Shown here in pieces: positions 17,793-27,049 of a stretch of 64,000 nucleotides of DNA. The DNA is from Sediminibacterium sp. C3 (lineage in GTDB: Bacteria > Bacteroidota > Bacteroidia > Chitinophagales > Chitinophagaceae). Both the position numbers and the translations under genes were made by a program. The DNA is taken from positions 2,971,476 through 3,035,475 of the forward strand of contig NZ_KI669560.1 of assembly GCF_000508085.1 (NCBI RefSeq). The letters run 5' to 3'. The first letter of the stretch is position 1. Each line of letters starts with the position of its first letter. Below the pieces are notes generated by a model, which was given only the letters and a program-made list of their open reading frames with translations, had not been told where the DNA came from and did not search any database.

Positions 17793-18848
17793 ATGAAAAA
17801 ACTGTTAACTCTATTCTCAATGGTAGCAATTGCTTTTATTAGCAGCTGCAAACAAGACAATGCAACAGTAGCTGCCAGTAATGAATACTTCAAGCCACAT
17901 TCTACTGGTCTTCAGAACGGTAATGTTCAATTGATTCCCATTCAAACACCCAAAGGCAGTTTCAATGTTTGGACAAAAAGAATCGGGAATAATCCTAAAA
18001 TGAAAATCTTATTATTGAACGGAGGACCAGGAGCCACGCATGAATACTTTGAATGTTTTGAAAATTTTCTTCCTGCAGAAGGAATAGAAATTATTTATTT
18101 CGATCAACTAGGATGTGGCAACTCGCAGAATCCGAAAGACAGTAGTCTGTTTGATTTAGCCAGATATGTAGACGAAGTAGAGCAGGTAAGAAAAGCCTTG
18201 CAATTGAATAAGGATAATTTTTACTTGCTGGGACATAGCTGGGGTGGAATCCTTGCCATGGAATACGCATTGAAATACCAGGACAATTTAAAAGGTGTAA
18301 TCATTTCAAATATGATGAGCGATGCGGTGGAATATGGAAAGTATGCAGACGAAGTTTTAGCTAAACAGATGGATCCGGCAATCCTTAACGAAGTAAGGAC
18401 TCTGGAAGCCAAAAAAGAATTCAGCAATCCTAAATACATGGAATTGCTGCAATCTCATTTTTATACCCAACACGTGTTAAGATTGCCATTAAACGAATGG
18501 CCTGAACCCGTGAATCGTTCTTTTGCCAAAATGAATCAGGACCTCTATGTAACCATGCAGGGGCCCAGCGAATTTGGCATTGCCGGCAAACTGGCTACCT
18601 GGTCTGTAAAAAATCAATTGAGTCAAATTAAAGTGCCAGCCCTGGTAGTGGGGGCAGCACATGACACCATGGATCCCAACCATATGAAATGGATGGCGGA
18701 AACATTGCCCAATGGCACTTACTTGTTTTGCCCTAAAGGAAGTCATATGAGCATGTATGATGATCAGGAAACCTATTTTAAAGGCTTAATTCATTTTATG
18801 AAAGGAGTAAACAACGGAGAAACCAAAAATATTGTACCTCAATCCTAA
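17793..18848 (+). CDS. Lipoprotein prolyl aminopeptidase-like alpha/beta hydrolase (S33)
   Basis: A 351-residue proline iminopeptidase-family hydrolase, predicted to be lipid-anchored: the lipobox is ISSC with Cys at 19. The oxyanion loop NGGPGATHEYF (about 76-86), nucleophile elbow GHSWGG with S149, acid region GAAHDTMDP and the catalytic His in KGSHMSMYDD are all present. It is the last gene of the plus-strand run that began at 11362 and is a paralogue of the soluble-type S33 gene at 14036. Its stop codon overlaps that of the convergent methyltransferase gene by four bases, so there is no room for a separate terminator. Confidence 0.88.
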   Translation: MKKLLTLFSMVAIAFISSCKQDNATVAASNEYFKPHSTGLQNGNVQLIPIQTPKGSFNVWTKRIGNNPKMKILLLNGGPGATHEYFECFENFLPAEGIEIIYFDQLGCGNSQNPKDSSLFDLARYVDEVEQVRKALQLNKDNFYLLGHSWGGILAMEYALKYQDNLKGVIISNMMSDAVEYGKYADEVLAKQMDPAILNEVRTLEAKKEFSNPKYMELLQSHFYTQHVLRLPLNEWPEPVNRSFAKMNQDLYVTMQGPSEFGIAGKLATWSVKNQLSQIKVPALVVGAAHDTMDPNHMKWMAETLPNGTYLFCPKGSHMSMYDDQETYFKGLIHFMKGVNNGETKNIVPQS

Positions 18849-19420
18849 AGTTTAATCCAGAACTTCAGGTCTTCATTGGACCCAATGCCCACCACTTCAT
18901 AACTGGTGGGCATTTCATTTTCTGTACTATGAAAAGTGGCAATCCTTGTGCCAGCAGGCATTTTTTTTAACGCCTTGTACAAATTGCGATTATACGTATG
19001 AAACAAGGCATTCGAAATGGGCACTGAGTCATCAATCAGATCGCTGAGTTCCAGGTGTTCATAAAAGGAGTTATAAAAATAAAAATGATGGTAAGCCGAA
19101 AAATCAATGGTACTGAAATTTCCTTCAAAGAAATGGGTATTCGTTATGCCCAATTGCCCCGCCAGGTTGGTGGCAATGGAATTCAGGGACGCACGATGTT
19201 CAACACCTGCAAAAAAAGCATGGGTATGAAAATGAGCTCCAATTAAACAAAATTTTCCGACTCCACTCCCAATATCCAGAATGCGGGGGGAGTCTCCTAC
19301 TGCCAGAAATTGAGCTGCTTCCTTGGCAACTGACAAGGGAGTCCAGTGACGACTGGCCAGCTGTGCAATATGTGCAGGATACAGGGAATCGAAAGCCGCA
19401 TCCGAACTAAATGGATCCAT
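18845..19420 (-). CDS. Class I SAM-dependent methyltransferase
   Basis: A 191-residue protein with the glycine-rich SAM-binding motif RILDIGSGVGKFC near residues 68-80 and an acidic post-motif strand ending in GVEHR. The motif IV-like YFYNSFYEHLE follows near 130. The substrate is not predictable; the fold and size resemble small-molecule or protein Glu/Lys methyltransferases. It has its own -7 element (19434-19441) and therefore is probably not part of the ABC cluster upstream. Confidence 0.75.
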   Translation of the reverse strand: MDPFSSDAAFDSLYPAHIAQLASRHWTPLSVAKEAAQFLAVGDSPRILDIGSGVGKFCLIGAHFHTHAFFAGVEHRASLNSIATNLAGQLGITNTHFFEGNFSTIDFSAYHHFYFYNSFYEHLELSDLIDDSVPISNALFHTYNRNLYKALKKMPAGTRIATFHSTENEMPTSYEVVGIGSNEDLKFWIKL

Positions 19421-19433
19421 GTAGCAAAGTTCG

Positions 19434-19441
19434 CAAAATTA
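19434..19441 (-). promoter_or_regulatory. -7 promoter element of the methyltransferase gene
   Basis: TAATTTTG on the minus strand fits the Bacteroidota TAnnTTTG box, with a TTG 22 bases further upstream at 19464-19466 as -33. It ends 13 bases before the start codon. Confidence 0.5.
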
Positions 19442-19460
19442 ACCGGCTAATGCGGGGAAT

Positions 19461-20120
19461 TTACAAGAGGGTTTTGATTTGGTAATTACTCATGGTTAAA
19501 TAAATGGCGCCGGTTTTGGATCCGGCGGCACGCATTTTTTTTCTGTCTATATCGGTATCTTTTCCCATGAAATTAATAGGAATCCTGATTTTCTCAATTT
19601 CAAAGTTTACGGTTACTTTATCGGGTAATACTTTCTGATCCTGGTTGTATTGAAAATGCACTGTATAAGAACCGTCTTTCTTGGTATTGATTTCTGAAGC
19701 TACCAACCTTCTGAGCCGGGTATCCATCCAGACGGTGGCTATAGAAAAATCAGCCCGTTTATCTGTCGGAATAATATTAATGACTTTACAATTTCTACCA
19801 TCCTGCATTTCCATTCCCCTATCCACGGTAATGAAATCGTATTCCAGCAAACTATTCAGGGAAAAGTCCAGACCCCGCTTGGGGAGCATCACAAAATCAC
19901 CTGAAGAAAATTTTACTTTCTGTCCCCTGGTATACATCATCTGTGCCTTCTTAACAGGCATGTTAATAAAAGAAATATCCACCGACAAGGTCAACTGAGT
20001 GGAGAAGGATTGAATAGAATCGAGCCGACTCTTCAATTTTAATAAGTCAGGATCTACCGGTTGCGCAAAAACATTACCCAGTAATACCTGAGAAAACAGA
20101 AACAAAAATAATTTTCTCAT
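19461..20120 (-). CDS. LolA-like periplasmic outer-membrane lipoprotein carrier family protein
   Basis: A 219-residue exported protein with a signal peptide ending in GNVFAQ (about residue 19). The body is a run of amphipathic beta strands (YTRGQKVKFSSGDFVMLPKRG; WMDTRLRRLVASEI; VHFQYNQDQKVLPDKVTVNF) typical of the LolA/LolB half-barrel superfamily, which carries lipids or lipoproteins across the periplasm. Identification is by fold-like pattern, not a specific motif. Its ATG shares one base with the stop of the ABC-2 permease (TAATG at 20118-20122), so it is translationally coupled to a transporter. The ORF could extend upstream by nine residues but the signal peptide decides for 20120. Confidence 0.7.
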   Translation of the reverse strand: MRKLFLFLFSQVLLGNVFAQPVDPDLLKLKSRLDSIQSFSTQLTLSVDISFINMPVKKAQMMYTRGQKVKFSSGDFVMLPKRGLDFSLNSLLEYDFITVDRGMEMQDGRNCKVINIIPTDKRADFSIATVWMDTRLRRLVASEINTKKDGSYTVHFQYNQDQKVLPDKVTVNFEIEKIRIPINFMGKDTDIDRKKMRAAGSKTGAIYLTMSNYQIKTLL

Positions 20121-20950
20121 TATCCAATATCTTTTCGATGAAACCAATAAATACCAGCCCCCATAAATAACAAACTATACGCAATGGACAAGAAACTATT
20201 GAATTGTATTTGCCCCCAATTAATCTGATAATAAAAGAAATATTGCCAGGTATCATTCAATTTGGCAAAGAATATTGTATTGAACCAATTATCTCCAAAA
20301 TCAACCTTAAGCAAAATATTAGAGAGAATCAGAAAGAAAGCAGAAACTATCCATGTTTTTGCTGCTTCTTTAAAAAGAACAGCAATGGTTAAACTGGCCA
20401 CAGAAAAAAAGACCATGGACAATGCCCCTGAAACAAATGACCATCTTAATCGATAATACGCATCCGATGCATCAAAAAAATTCAAGCCATTCAGATATAC
20501 TACCAAGTCGCCCTTTCCAAAGAAAAAATAGGAAAGACCAAATGAACTGATGGCCAGTGCAAATACAACCAGCAGGGTAAATCCAATGGCAACAATATAT
20601 TTACTCAAAATAAATTTCCATTTGCTCACGGGTTGCAGCATAATGGTCTGTAATGTGCGGTCTTTGTATTCTGCCGTTAACATACCCGAAACCACTATCA
20701 TCAATATCAATGGCAAATGAAACCAGAGCGTATTTAAAATCAGATACACTAGTAAATTTCCGTTCAACAGGGTACCCTCAAAATAAAATCTTTGCTTTAA
20801 ATTTTCCAGTAACAAATCAATAATATTCGTACCCTGAAAATAGGCACTGACTAAAATAATGGCTTCTATGGAAAACAATGCCCCAATTGCATAATAGGTT
20901 TTCCCCTGTCGAAACAGTTTGAATATTTCTGCTTTAATTAAGGCGTACAT
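20120..20950 (-). CDS. ABC-2 type transporter permease
   Basis: A 276-residue inner-membrane protein with about six hydrophobic helices in the ABC-2 arrangement: an N-terminal amphipathic elbow (LIKAEIFKLFRQGKTYY), TM1 at about 18-38, a large loop, then five helices. The connecting segment EYKDRTLQTIMLQPVSKWKFILSKYI is a hallmark of ABC-2 permeases. It overlaps its ATPase gene by 13 bases and the downstream LolA-like gene by one. Substrate unknown. Confidence 0.88.
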   Translation of the reverse strand: MYALIKAEIFKLFRQGKTYYAIGALFSIEAIILVSAYFQGTNIIDLLLENLKQRFYFEGTLLNGNLLVYLILNTLWFHLPLILMIVVSGMLTAEYKDRTLQTIMLQPVSKWKFILSKYIVAIGFTLLVVFALAISSFGLSYFFFGKGDLVVYLNGLNFFDASDAYYRLRWSFVSGALSMVFFSVASLTIAVLFKEAAKTWIVSAFFLILSNILLKVDFGDNWFNTIFFAKLNDTWQYFFYYQINWGQIQFNSFLSIAYSLLFMGAGIYWFHRKDIG

Positions 20951-21804
20951 TCCGTATTGGTTTCAAAAAGTTTTTCCATACTCAATTCCGGAGTACAAGA
21001 CGTAATAAAAATATTCTCATCATGCAATTGCTGAATCAATGCCGGCACTTTTGTTGCATCAATCCTTACCATGGCACAATTTCCTTTAAAAGAGACCGGA
21101 TATGAAGAAAGGCAGGCCGCGTTATGAATACCGGGCGCACAAATGCTATAAACCAGGGTATTGGCTGCAATTAAATCCTGTGTTGGTCCGCTGTTTACCA
21201 ACTGGCCATTTTTCAATACATAAAGCTTATGACAGAGTTTACTCAATTCTTCAATGATATGCGAAGAGAGAATAATGGCCAATCCCTCTTTCTCTGCCAA
21301 TGCTGCAATCAGATTCCTGAGTGAACTTACCCCCATTGGATCCAGTCCGGTAAAGGGTTCGTCTAACACCAAACAAGAAGGATTATTTAACAGAGCAATG
21401 GCAATGCCCAGTCTTTGTTTCATACCCATGGAAAAATGAGCAACGGGATCCATACGGTCGGTAGGCAAGCCCACTTTTTCTAACTGTGCAGCAATCTCCT
21501 TTTTCGTCAGCTTTAATTCCTGAATACTCGAGAACAAATGAATATTATCGTAGGCGTTTAAATATTCGTACAGAGCAGGTTTCTCTATGATTCCACCAAT
21601 GGGTTTTACTGCATTATCCGGTAAAACTACCGAACCACTGTCGGGCGTTACCAGACCAAAAAGAATTTTAAATAAAGTGGTCTTGCCTGCGCCATTGGCA
21701 CCCAGCAATCCACATATCTCTCCTGCCCCACAGCTGATACTAACCTTATCCAATACTTTCCGGCCTTGGTAGGTTTTGCTGATTTCAATGCCTGCTATAC
21801 TCAT
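20938..21804 (-). CDS. ABC transporter ATP-binding protein
   Basis: A 288-residue ATPase that powers the ABC-2 permease encoded downstream. Walker A GANGAGKT is at about 35-42, the signature SMGMKQRLG near 124, Walker B CLVLDEP near 144, and the switch His in LSSHIIEEL. About 75 residues follow the core, ending in SMEKLFETNTE, a common C-terminal extension of drug/lipid or gliding-type exporters. The gene overlaps both neighbours (4 and 13 bases). Confidence 0.93.
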   Translation of the reverse strand: MSIAGIEISKTYQGRKVLDKVSISCGAGEICGLLGANGAGKTTLFKILFGLVTPDSGSVVLPDNAVKPIGGIIEKPALYEYLNAYDNIHLFSSIQELKLTKKEIAAQLEKVGLPTDRMDPVAHFSMGMKQRLGIAIALLNNPSCLVLDEPFTGLDPMGVSSLRNLIAALAEKEGLAIILSSHIIEELSKLCHKLYVLKNGQLVNSGPTQDLIAANTLVYSICAPGIHNAACLSSYPVSFKGNCAMVRIDATKVPALIQQLHDENIFITSCTPELSMEKLFETNTECTP

Positions 21805-22346
21805 GCCTGCAAAGCTAATTGTTCGTAATCGGAATATTTAAAGCGTGGCTTATAATTGGGTTCCAGAAAAGTTCTGGACCAGAAATGTTTTTTGAACCCA
21901 AACCAGGGATCCTTAATCATAAAATAAGGAACATAGTGATACCATTTAACCCCCTTGGCTTTGTGATAGGCTTTTACTTCGTCCTCAATACCCAATTCCC
22001 TGGCAGCTTCCAATGCAGCCATCCGCTGACATTTGGAACCAATATAGGTATCCACAATTCTTCTGTTAAATCCATGCATGAAAAACTGATCCTTGGCTCT
22101 TTTGTAATTCTGAAACCGGCTCCATCCATCTGCCAGTACCAGAAATATATGGATGAAGGAAAACATAAAACTCCATGCCCAGAAAAAAATGACCCAGGCC
22201 GCTGCAAACTGGATGGCTTCATTCAACTTGACCCAATAAAACCAGGATTCAACAACGAATATGATCAGTGAATAATACAATAGTCTACCTACGCGCAAAT
22301 ATGATACTACAGGATGCGGTTGTTTAGGTAAGAAAGTAAAATGCAT
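21801..22346 (-). CDS. Hypothetical membrane protein, first gene of the ABC cluster
   Basis: A 181-residue protein I do not recognise. Two hydrophobic helices (about 23-42 and 47-72) are followed by a soluble C-terminal half rich in aromatic and basic residues (KGVKWYHYVPYFMIKDPWFGFKK region). There is no signal peptide cleavage site. It overlaps the ABC ATPase gene by four bases, so it is likely an accessory subunit of this exporter or a neighbour made in equal amounts. Confidence 0.7.
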   Translation of the reverse strand: MHFTFLPKQPHPVVSYLRVGRLLYYSLIIFVVESWFYWVKLNEAIQFAAAWVIFFWAWSFMFSFIHIFLVLADGWSRFQNYKRAKDQFFMHGFNRRIVDTYIGSKCQRMAALEAARELGIEDEVKAYHKAKGVKWYHYVPYFMIKDPWFGFKKHFWSRTFLEPNYKPRFKYSDYEQLALQA

Positions 22347-22449
22347 AGTATTAAAGTTAACAAACCCAACTATTCAAATCAAATATTTTCTTGCTATTTA
22401 TGCCGATAATATATGCCTTACCTTCATATTGAAATCCATATTACAGGCC

Positions 22450-24954
22450 ATGTCATCTACACCATTCGAATTAAAAGGTCTTTCAGCCGAGGAGGTTAAG
22501 GAAGCAAGACTAAAGCACGGGAACAATCAGCTGCAATTTACTTCTAAAAATAATTTTCTGGAAACGATTAAGGCGGTTTTAAAAGAGCCTATGATTATTC
22601 TGCTGTTTGTTGCAGCTTTCATTTATTTTATTACCGGCAATGCCGGAGATGGCTTGTTTTTGACTGTAGCCATTTTACTGGTGGCTGCCATTTCTATATT
22701 TCAGGACTCGCGCAGCAAAGCAGCTTTAGAGAAATTGCAGGATTTTACTCAGCCTTATTGTAAAGTAATCCGTAACCATGAAATTGTTTCCATCCATGTA
22801 GATGAACTGGTAATTGGCGACTACCTGATGATGGAAGAAGGCAGTTCTGTGTCTGCAGATGGAATCATTGTCCGATCCAATGATTTCTCGGTAAACGAAT
22901 CTATTCTTACCGGAGAAAGTTATGCGGTTGATAAAACAGCAGAGGCAGGTAATAATGAAGTATACAGAGGCTCCTATGTGGTAGGCGGACTGGCGATTGC
23001 AGTTGTTACAGCGGTAGGCAATGCATCCAAACTGGGGAAAATTGGCAAGAGCCTTGCAGATATTGATGCAGAACCCACTCCGCTGGAGCAGCAGATCAAT
23101 CGATTTGTAAGAAATATGGCCATTGTCGGTATCATCGTTTTCTTAATTGTTTGGCTCATCAACTTTCAGTTATCAAATAATGTATTGGGCAGCTTGCTGC
23201 AGGCATTAACCCTGGCGATGAGTATTCTGCCTGAAGAAATTCCGGTAGCATTTACCACATTCATGGCACTGGGTGCCTGGAGACTGATGAAAATGGGTAT
23301 TGTGGTAAAACAGATGAAGACAGTAGAGACCCTGGGAAGCGCCACTGTTATTTGTACAGATAAAACAGGTACGCTTACTGAAAATAAAATGAGTATTGCA
23401 GGACTGTACAATATCCAAACTGAAACCCTTTTTCAAACAGAGGATTTACAAAAAAACAGATCAGCCTATGAAGAGCTGATCAGTTATGCCATGTGGTCAA
23501 GCGAACCCATACCTTTTGATCCCATGGAGATATCCATCCATGATTTCTATAAAGAAACTGCGGCAACAGATCGCAGGTCCGAATTCAATATGGTGCATGA
23601 GTACCCTTTATCGGGTAAGCCCCCCATGATGACCCATATTTTTAAAAATCAGCAAGGGCAACAAATCATTGCTGCCAAAGGGGCTCCTGAAGCCATCCTC
23701 TCTTGCTGTAATATCAATCACGAAAAAAGACTGGCAACGGAGAATGCCATTCAGACTTTTACAAAAAAAGGATATCGGATACTCGCAGTAGCAGAAGCCA
23801 TTTTTAGTGGCAACAACTATCCTGCGCAACAACAGGACTTTATTTTTGAATTGAAAGGAGTGGTTGCTTTTTATGATCCTCCCAAGAAAAATATTGCAGC
23901 CGTTTTAAAAGATTTTTATCGGGCAGGTATTCAGGTAAAAATTATTACCGGGGACAATGCAGCTACCACCAATTCAATCGCTCAGCAAATTGGTTTTAGG
24001 AATACAGGTTCTTTAACCGGAGATGAACTTATGGCTTTGAACGATGATGAGATAAAGCCTGCAGTAGCTAAAACAGCCATTTTTACCCGCATGTTCCCGG
24101 AAGCCAAATTGCGCATCATCAATGCACTCAAAAGCAATGGCGAAATTGTGGCCATGACGGGAGACGGCGTAAATGATGGTCCTGCTTTAAAAGCGGCTCA
24201 TATAGGTATTGCCATGGGAAAGAAAGGAACAGAGATTGCCAAACAGGCGGCTTCGCTGGTTTTGGTAGAGGATGATTTGGCCAAGATGGTGGAAGCCATA
24301 TCTATGGGAAGAAAAATCTATGCCAACTTAAAAAAAGCCATTCAATATATTATATCCATACATATACCCATTGTATTAACTGTATTCATTCCTTTGATGT
24401 TGGGCTGGATCTATCCCAATATTTTTACGCCCGTACACGTCATTTTCCTGGAATTAATCATGGGACCTACCTGTTCTATTATTTATGAAAATGAACCAAT
24501 GGAAAAAAATACTTTGTTACAGGCACCTAGGCCATTGACCAGCACTTTTTTTAACTGGAAGGAATTAACTACCAGTATGATTCAGGGATTATTAATAACT
24601 GCAGGTACACTATATACCTACCAGATTGCAGTGAAACAATCCTATGATATTGAAACTACCAGAGCCATGGTTTTCAGCACACTGATTTTTGCGAATATCT
24701 TTTTGACCCTTATCAACCGATCTTTTTATTATTCCATTTTCAGCACCCTGTTTTACAAAAACAACTGGATCTATGGAATTATATTTACTACGCTGGTTTT
24801 ACTGGCTGCCCTAATTTACATAGAGCCCTTCGCAAGATTCTTTGGATTCAAGCCCTTGCAAGTGGCAGACCTTCTCCTTTGCCTCTGGATTGGAGCTGCA
24901 TCCGTACTCTGGTACGAAATTATAAAATGGATGAAGCGGTTGAACAGTAATTAA
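22450..24954 (+). CDS. Cation-translocating P-type ATPase (type II-like)
   Basis: An 834-residue ion pump of the P2 (Ca2+/H+/Na+,K+-like) group. The N-terminal cation-ATPase domain (ELKGLSAEEVKEARLKHG) is followed by the actuator TGES loop, TM4 motif PEEIP, the phosphorylation motif DKTGT (D304), nucleotide-binding KGAPEA, the hinge TGDGVNDGPALK and six C-terminal helices. No N-terminal heavy-metal-binding domain or CPC motif is present, which argues against a copper or zinc exporter. TM4 PEEIP, rather than PEGLP of SERCA, leaves the ion open. The ATG at 22450 starts the usual N-terminus; a TTG at 22429 is also in frame. The stop overlaps the convergent M28 gene by four bases. Confidence 0.93.
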   Translation: MSSTPFELKGLSAEEVKEARLKHGNNQLQFTSKNNFLETIKAVLKEPMIILLFVAAFIYFITGNAGDGLFLTVAILLVAAISIFQDSRSKAALEKLQDFTQPYCKVIRNHEIVSIHVDELVIGDYLMMEEGSSVSADGIIVRSNDFSVNESILTGESYAVDKTAEAGNNEVYRGSYVVGGLAIAVVTAVGNASKLGKIGKSLADIDAEPTPLEQQINRFVRNMAIVGIIVFLIVWLINFQLSNNVLGSLLQALTLAMSILPEEIPVAFTTFMALGAWRLMKMGIVVKQMKTVETLGSATVICTDKTGTLTENKMSIAGLYNIQTETLFQTEDLQKNRSAYEELISYAMWSSEPIPFDPMEISIHDFYKETAATDRRSEFNMVHEYPLSGKPPMMTHIFKNQQGQQIIAAKGAPEAILSCCNINHEKRLATENAIQTFTKKGYRILAVAEAIFSGNNYPAQQQDFIFELKGVVAFYDPPKKNIAAVLKDFYRAGIQVKIITGDNAATTNSIAQQIGFRNTGSLTGDELMALNDDEIKPAVAKTAIFTRMFPEAKLRIINALKSNGEIVAMTGDGVNDGPALKAAHIGIAMGKKGTEIAKQAASLVLVEDDLAKMVEAISMGRKIYANLKKAIQYIISIHIPIVLTVFIPLMLGWIYPNIFTPVHVIFLELIMGPTCSIIYENEPMEKNTLLQAPRPLTSTFFNWKELTTSMIQGLLITAGTLYTYQIAVKQSYDIETTRAMVFSTLIFANIFLTLINRSFYYSIFSTLFYKNNWIYGIIFTTLVLLAALIYIEPFARFFGFKPLQVADLLLCLWIGAASVLWYEIIKWMKRLNSN

Positions 24955-26243
24955 CGCAAGTTACTCGCATCAACCCTGGAAGGGGTTTCCTTACCACCGA
25001 TGATTCCTCTTGCACTCAAAGCAATGGAACGAATGATCTGCGTCATGTTCGGGATGTCGATGGTGCTTAATTCATCAGAAGCTTTGTGATAATAAGGATC
25101 CACATCAATCTTAGTTGTTGAAATGGTATGTGCCGGAACGCCCAGACGTGCTAGGGTTGCATTGTCCGAGCGATAGAATAAATTCTGAGAAGGATAAGGA
25201 TCAGGATAAAAGGTAAAATTCGTACCCGCTAAGTTTTGCTGTAAAATTTTACCCATATCGGTTTTTTCATACCCGGTAATGAAAGCACTGTTCTTGCCCC
25301 ACTTGCTTTCACTTCCAATCATTTCAATATTAAACATTGCTTTTACGGTTAATGGATCAAACTGTTTGGAGAAATACTGAGCCCCAAATCCACCTACTTC
25401 TTCAGCAGTAAACGCAACAAAAATTAAAGTGCGTTCATTGTTTTTGGCTGCCGCATAATACTTGGCCAATAACATCATAGCGGTGGTTCCAGCAGCATCA
25501 TCATTGGCTCCATTGTAAATGGAATCATTGTTCACCATATTCCGGGTATTGATACCCAGGTGATCGTAATGTCCGGAAAAGATTACAAATTCATTGGGCA
25601 AAGACTTTCCAGGAATCATACCCACAACATTGGCCAGTTTCATTTCCTGAATCTCGTGTTTCGCATCAATGGTTAAAGACTTTACAGTTGTTTCAGTAGT
25701 TAGAATAAATACAACAGACTTATCGGAATAAAACATATTGCCCTTCAATTGCGCCAGTCTTCCAAAATTGCTGCTGAAAGAAGTATCCACCAAAACGATT
25801 GTGTTTTTTGTTAAGCCGCTGTATTTTCTGGCTTCAGCAAAAAGGTTAGCGCCCTTTTCAATTTGAACCACTTCGTATCCTGACTTTTCAGACACCTGCA
25901 AATCCTTGCTGCAGGTAACCGCCATAATTTGTTTGGTATCCAGCGCAGATTCATTCAGCATTCCGGAAGCACTGATGAATTTAGGTCTGATCATGGCAAA
26001 AGACTGTAAAAAATCTTTATTGCCTTTCAAAGGCTGTATGCCATAAGACTTGAATTCGGATGCAATGAATGCAGCCGCTTTGTCAATCCCTTTGGTAAAA
26101 GTTCTTCTGCCTTCCATTTCATCCGAAGCCAGGGTTCCTAATACACGTTCTACTTCAGCATCGGTTACGATGGTTTTTAAATCCTGTGCAACAGCTGTAA
26201 AAACAGATACCAGTAATCCGAGGGATAAAACAATCTTTTTCAT
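24951..26243 (-). CDS. Exported M28 family zinc aminopeptidase
   Basis: A 430-residue secreted peptidase with a signal peptide ending in FTAVAQ (residue 19). The co-catalytic two-zinc site of family M28 is visible: His and Asp in SGHYDHLG, Asp in GANDDAAG, the catalytic Glu pair in TAEEVGG, an Asp/Glu ligand in IEMIGSE, and the final His in LGVPAHTIST. A PA-like insert (about 120-200) lies between the N-terminal part and the catalytic core. Likely role is release of amino acids from peptides in the periplasm. It converges on the P-type ATPase gene. Confidence 0.92.
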   Translation of the reverse strand: MKKIVLSLGLLVSVFTAVAQDLKTIVTDAEVERVLGTLASDEMEGRRTFTKGIDKAAAFIASEFKSYGIQPLKGNKDFLQSFAMIRPKFISASGMLNESALDTKQIMAVTCSKDLQVSEKSGYEVVQIEKGANLFAEARKYSGLTKNTIVLVDTSFSSNFGRLAQLKGNMFYSDKSVVFILTTETTVKSLTIDAKHEIQEMKLANVVGMIPGKSLPNEFVIFSGHYDHLGINTRNMVNNDSIYNGANDDAAGTTAMMLLAKYYAAAKNNERTLIFVAFTAEEVGGFGAQYFSKQFDPLTVKAMFNIEMIGSESKWGKNSAFITGYEKTDMGKILQQNLAGTNFTFYPDPYPSQNLFYRSDNATLARLGVPAHTISTTKIDVDPYYHKASDELSTIDIPNMTQIIRSIALSARGIIGGKETPSRVDASNLR

Positions 26244-26294
26244 ATAAAAATATTAGTAAGTGCTTGGTGAAAATAAAAGGTCTAAAGGAAAAAA

Positions 26295-27026
26295 TTATAA
26301 ACTCATCATCTCTTTGAACTTTACGGTTTGTCTGCGGCTGACTTCAATCTTCTCGCCTCCTTTCAAATCCAGAATCAGCCCACCATTAAAATAAGGTTCA
26401 ATTTTTTCAATCCATCTCAGATTAATGATATGCTTGCGATTAGCTCTGAAAAACATACGATCATCCAGTCTTTCTTCCAGTGCATTCAGTGATTTTAAAA
26501 TCAAAGGCTTATTGGTTCCAAAAAACACTTTGGCATAATTGCCCACACTTTCAAACAAACGGATTTCTCCCAGCTTCACAAACCAGCAACGCTCTCCGTC
26601 TTTTACAAAGACCTGATCGTGTTCGGTAAGCGGACCACGATTCGACCCGGTAAGACCAATTTTTTCCTTGTATAATTCAGCTTGTAATTTTTGAATGGCA
26701 TCCGATAATCGCTTGGGTTCAATCGGCTTCAATAAATAATCCAGCGCATTCACTTCAAAAGCTTTAATAGCATATTCATCGTAAGCGGTGGTAAAAATTA
26801 CTTTGGGCGCTTTCTCTACTTCAGCCAGTAAATCAAATCCGGTTTTACCAGGCATCTGAATATCCAGAAATATCAAATCCGGATTCAGGGTTTCTATTTT
26901 TTCAATGCCCTCATCTACATTGGTTGCTTCATCTATCACTTCAATATCCCCATGATCCTGCAACAATTTTTTCAATTCATTTCTCGCCAGTCTTTCATCA
27001 TCAATAATAATTGCTTTGATTGCCAT
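26295..27026 (-). CDS. LytTR-type response regulator
   Basis: A 243-residue DNA-binding response regulator. The receiver domain occupies residues 1-120 with the acidic pair D9-D10, phospho-acceptor D55 in FLDIQMPG, T in FTTAYD and K in LLKPI. The C-terminal LytTR domain (about 140-243) contains RANRKHIINLRWI and ends in RRQTVKFKEMM. The start at 27026 is chosen because the receiver begins immediately there; an upstream in-frame extension has no family resemblance. It lies 23 bases downstream of its LytS-like kinase. Targets cannot be read from this window. Confidence 0.93.
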   Translation of the reverse strand: MAIKAIIIDDERLARNELKKLLQDHGDIEVIDEATNVDEGIEKIETLNPDLIFLDIQMPGKTGFDLLAEVEKAPKVIFTTAYDEYAIKAFEVNALDYLLKPIEPKRLSDAIQKLQAELYKEKIGLTGSNRGPLTEHDQVFVKDGERCWFVKLGEIRLFESVGNYAKVFFGTNKPLILKSLNALEERLDDRMFFRANRKHIINLRWIEKIEPYFNGGLILDLKGGEKIEVSRRQTVKFKEMMSL

Positions 27027-27049
27027 AATTGCTGATTGTATTATTCTAA

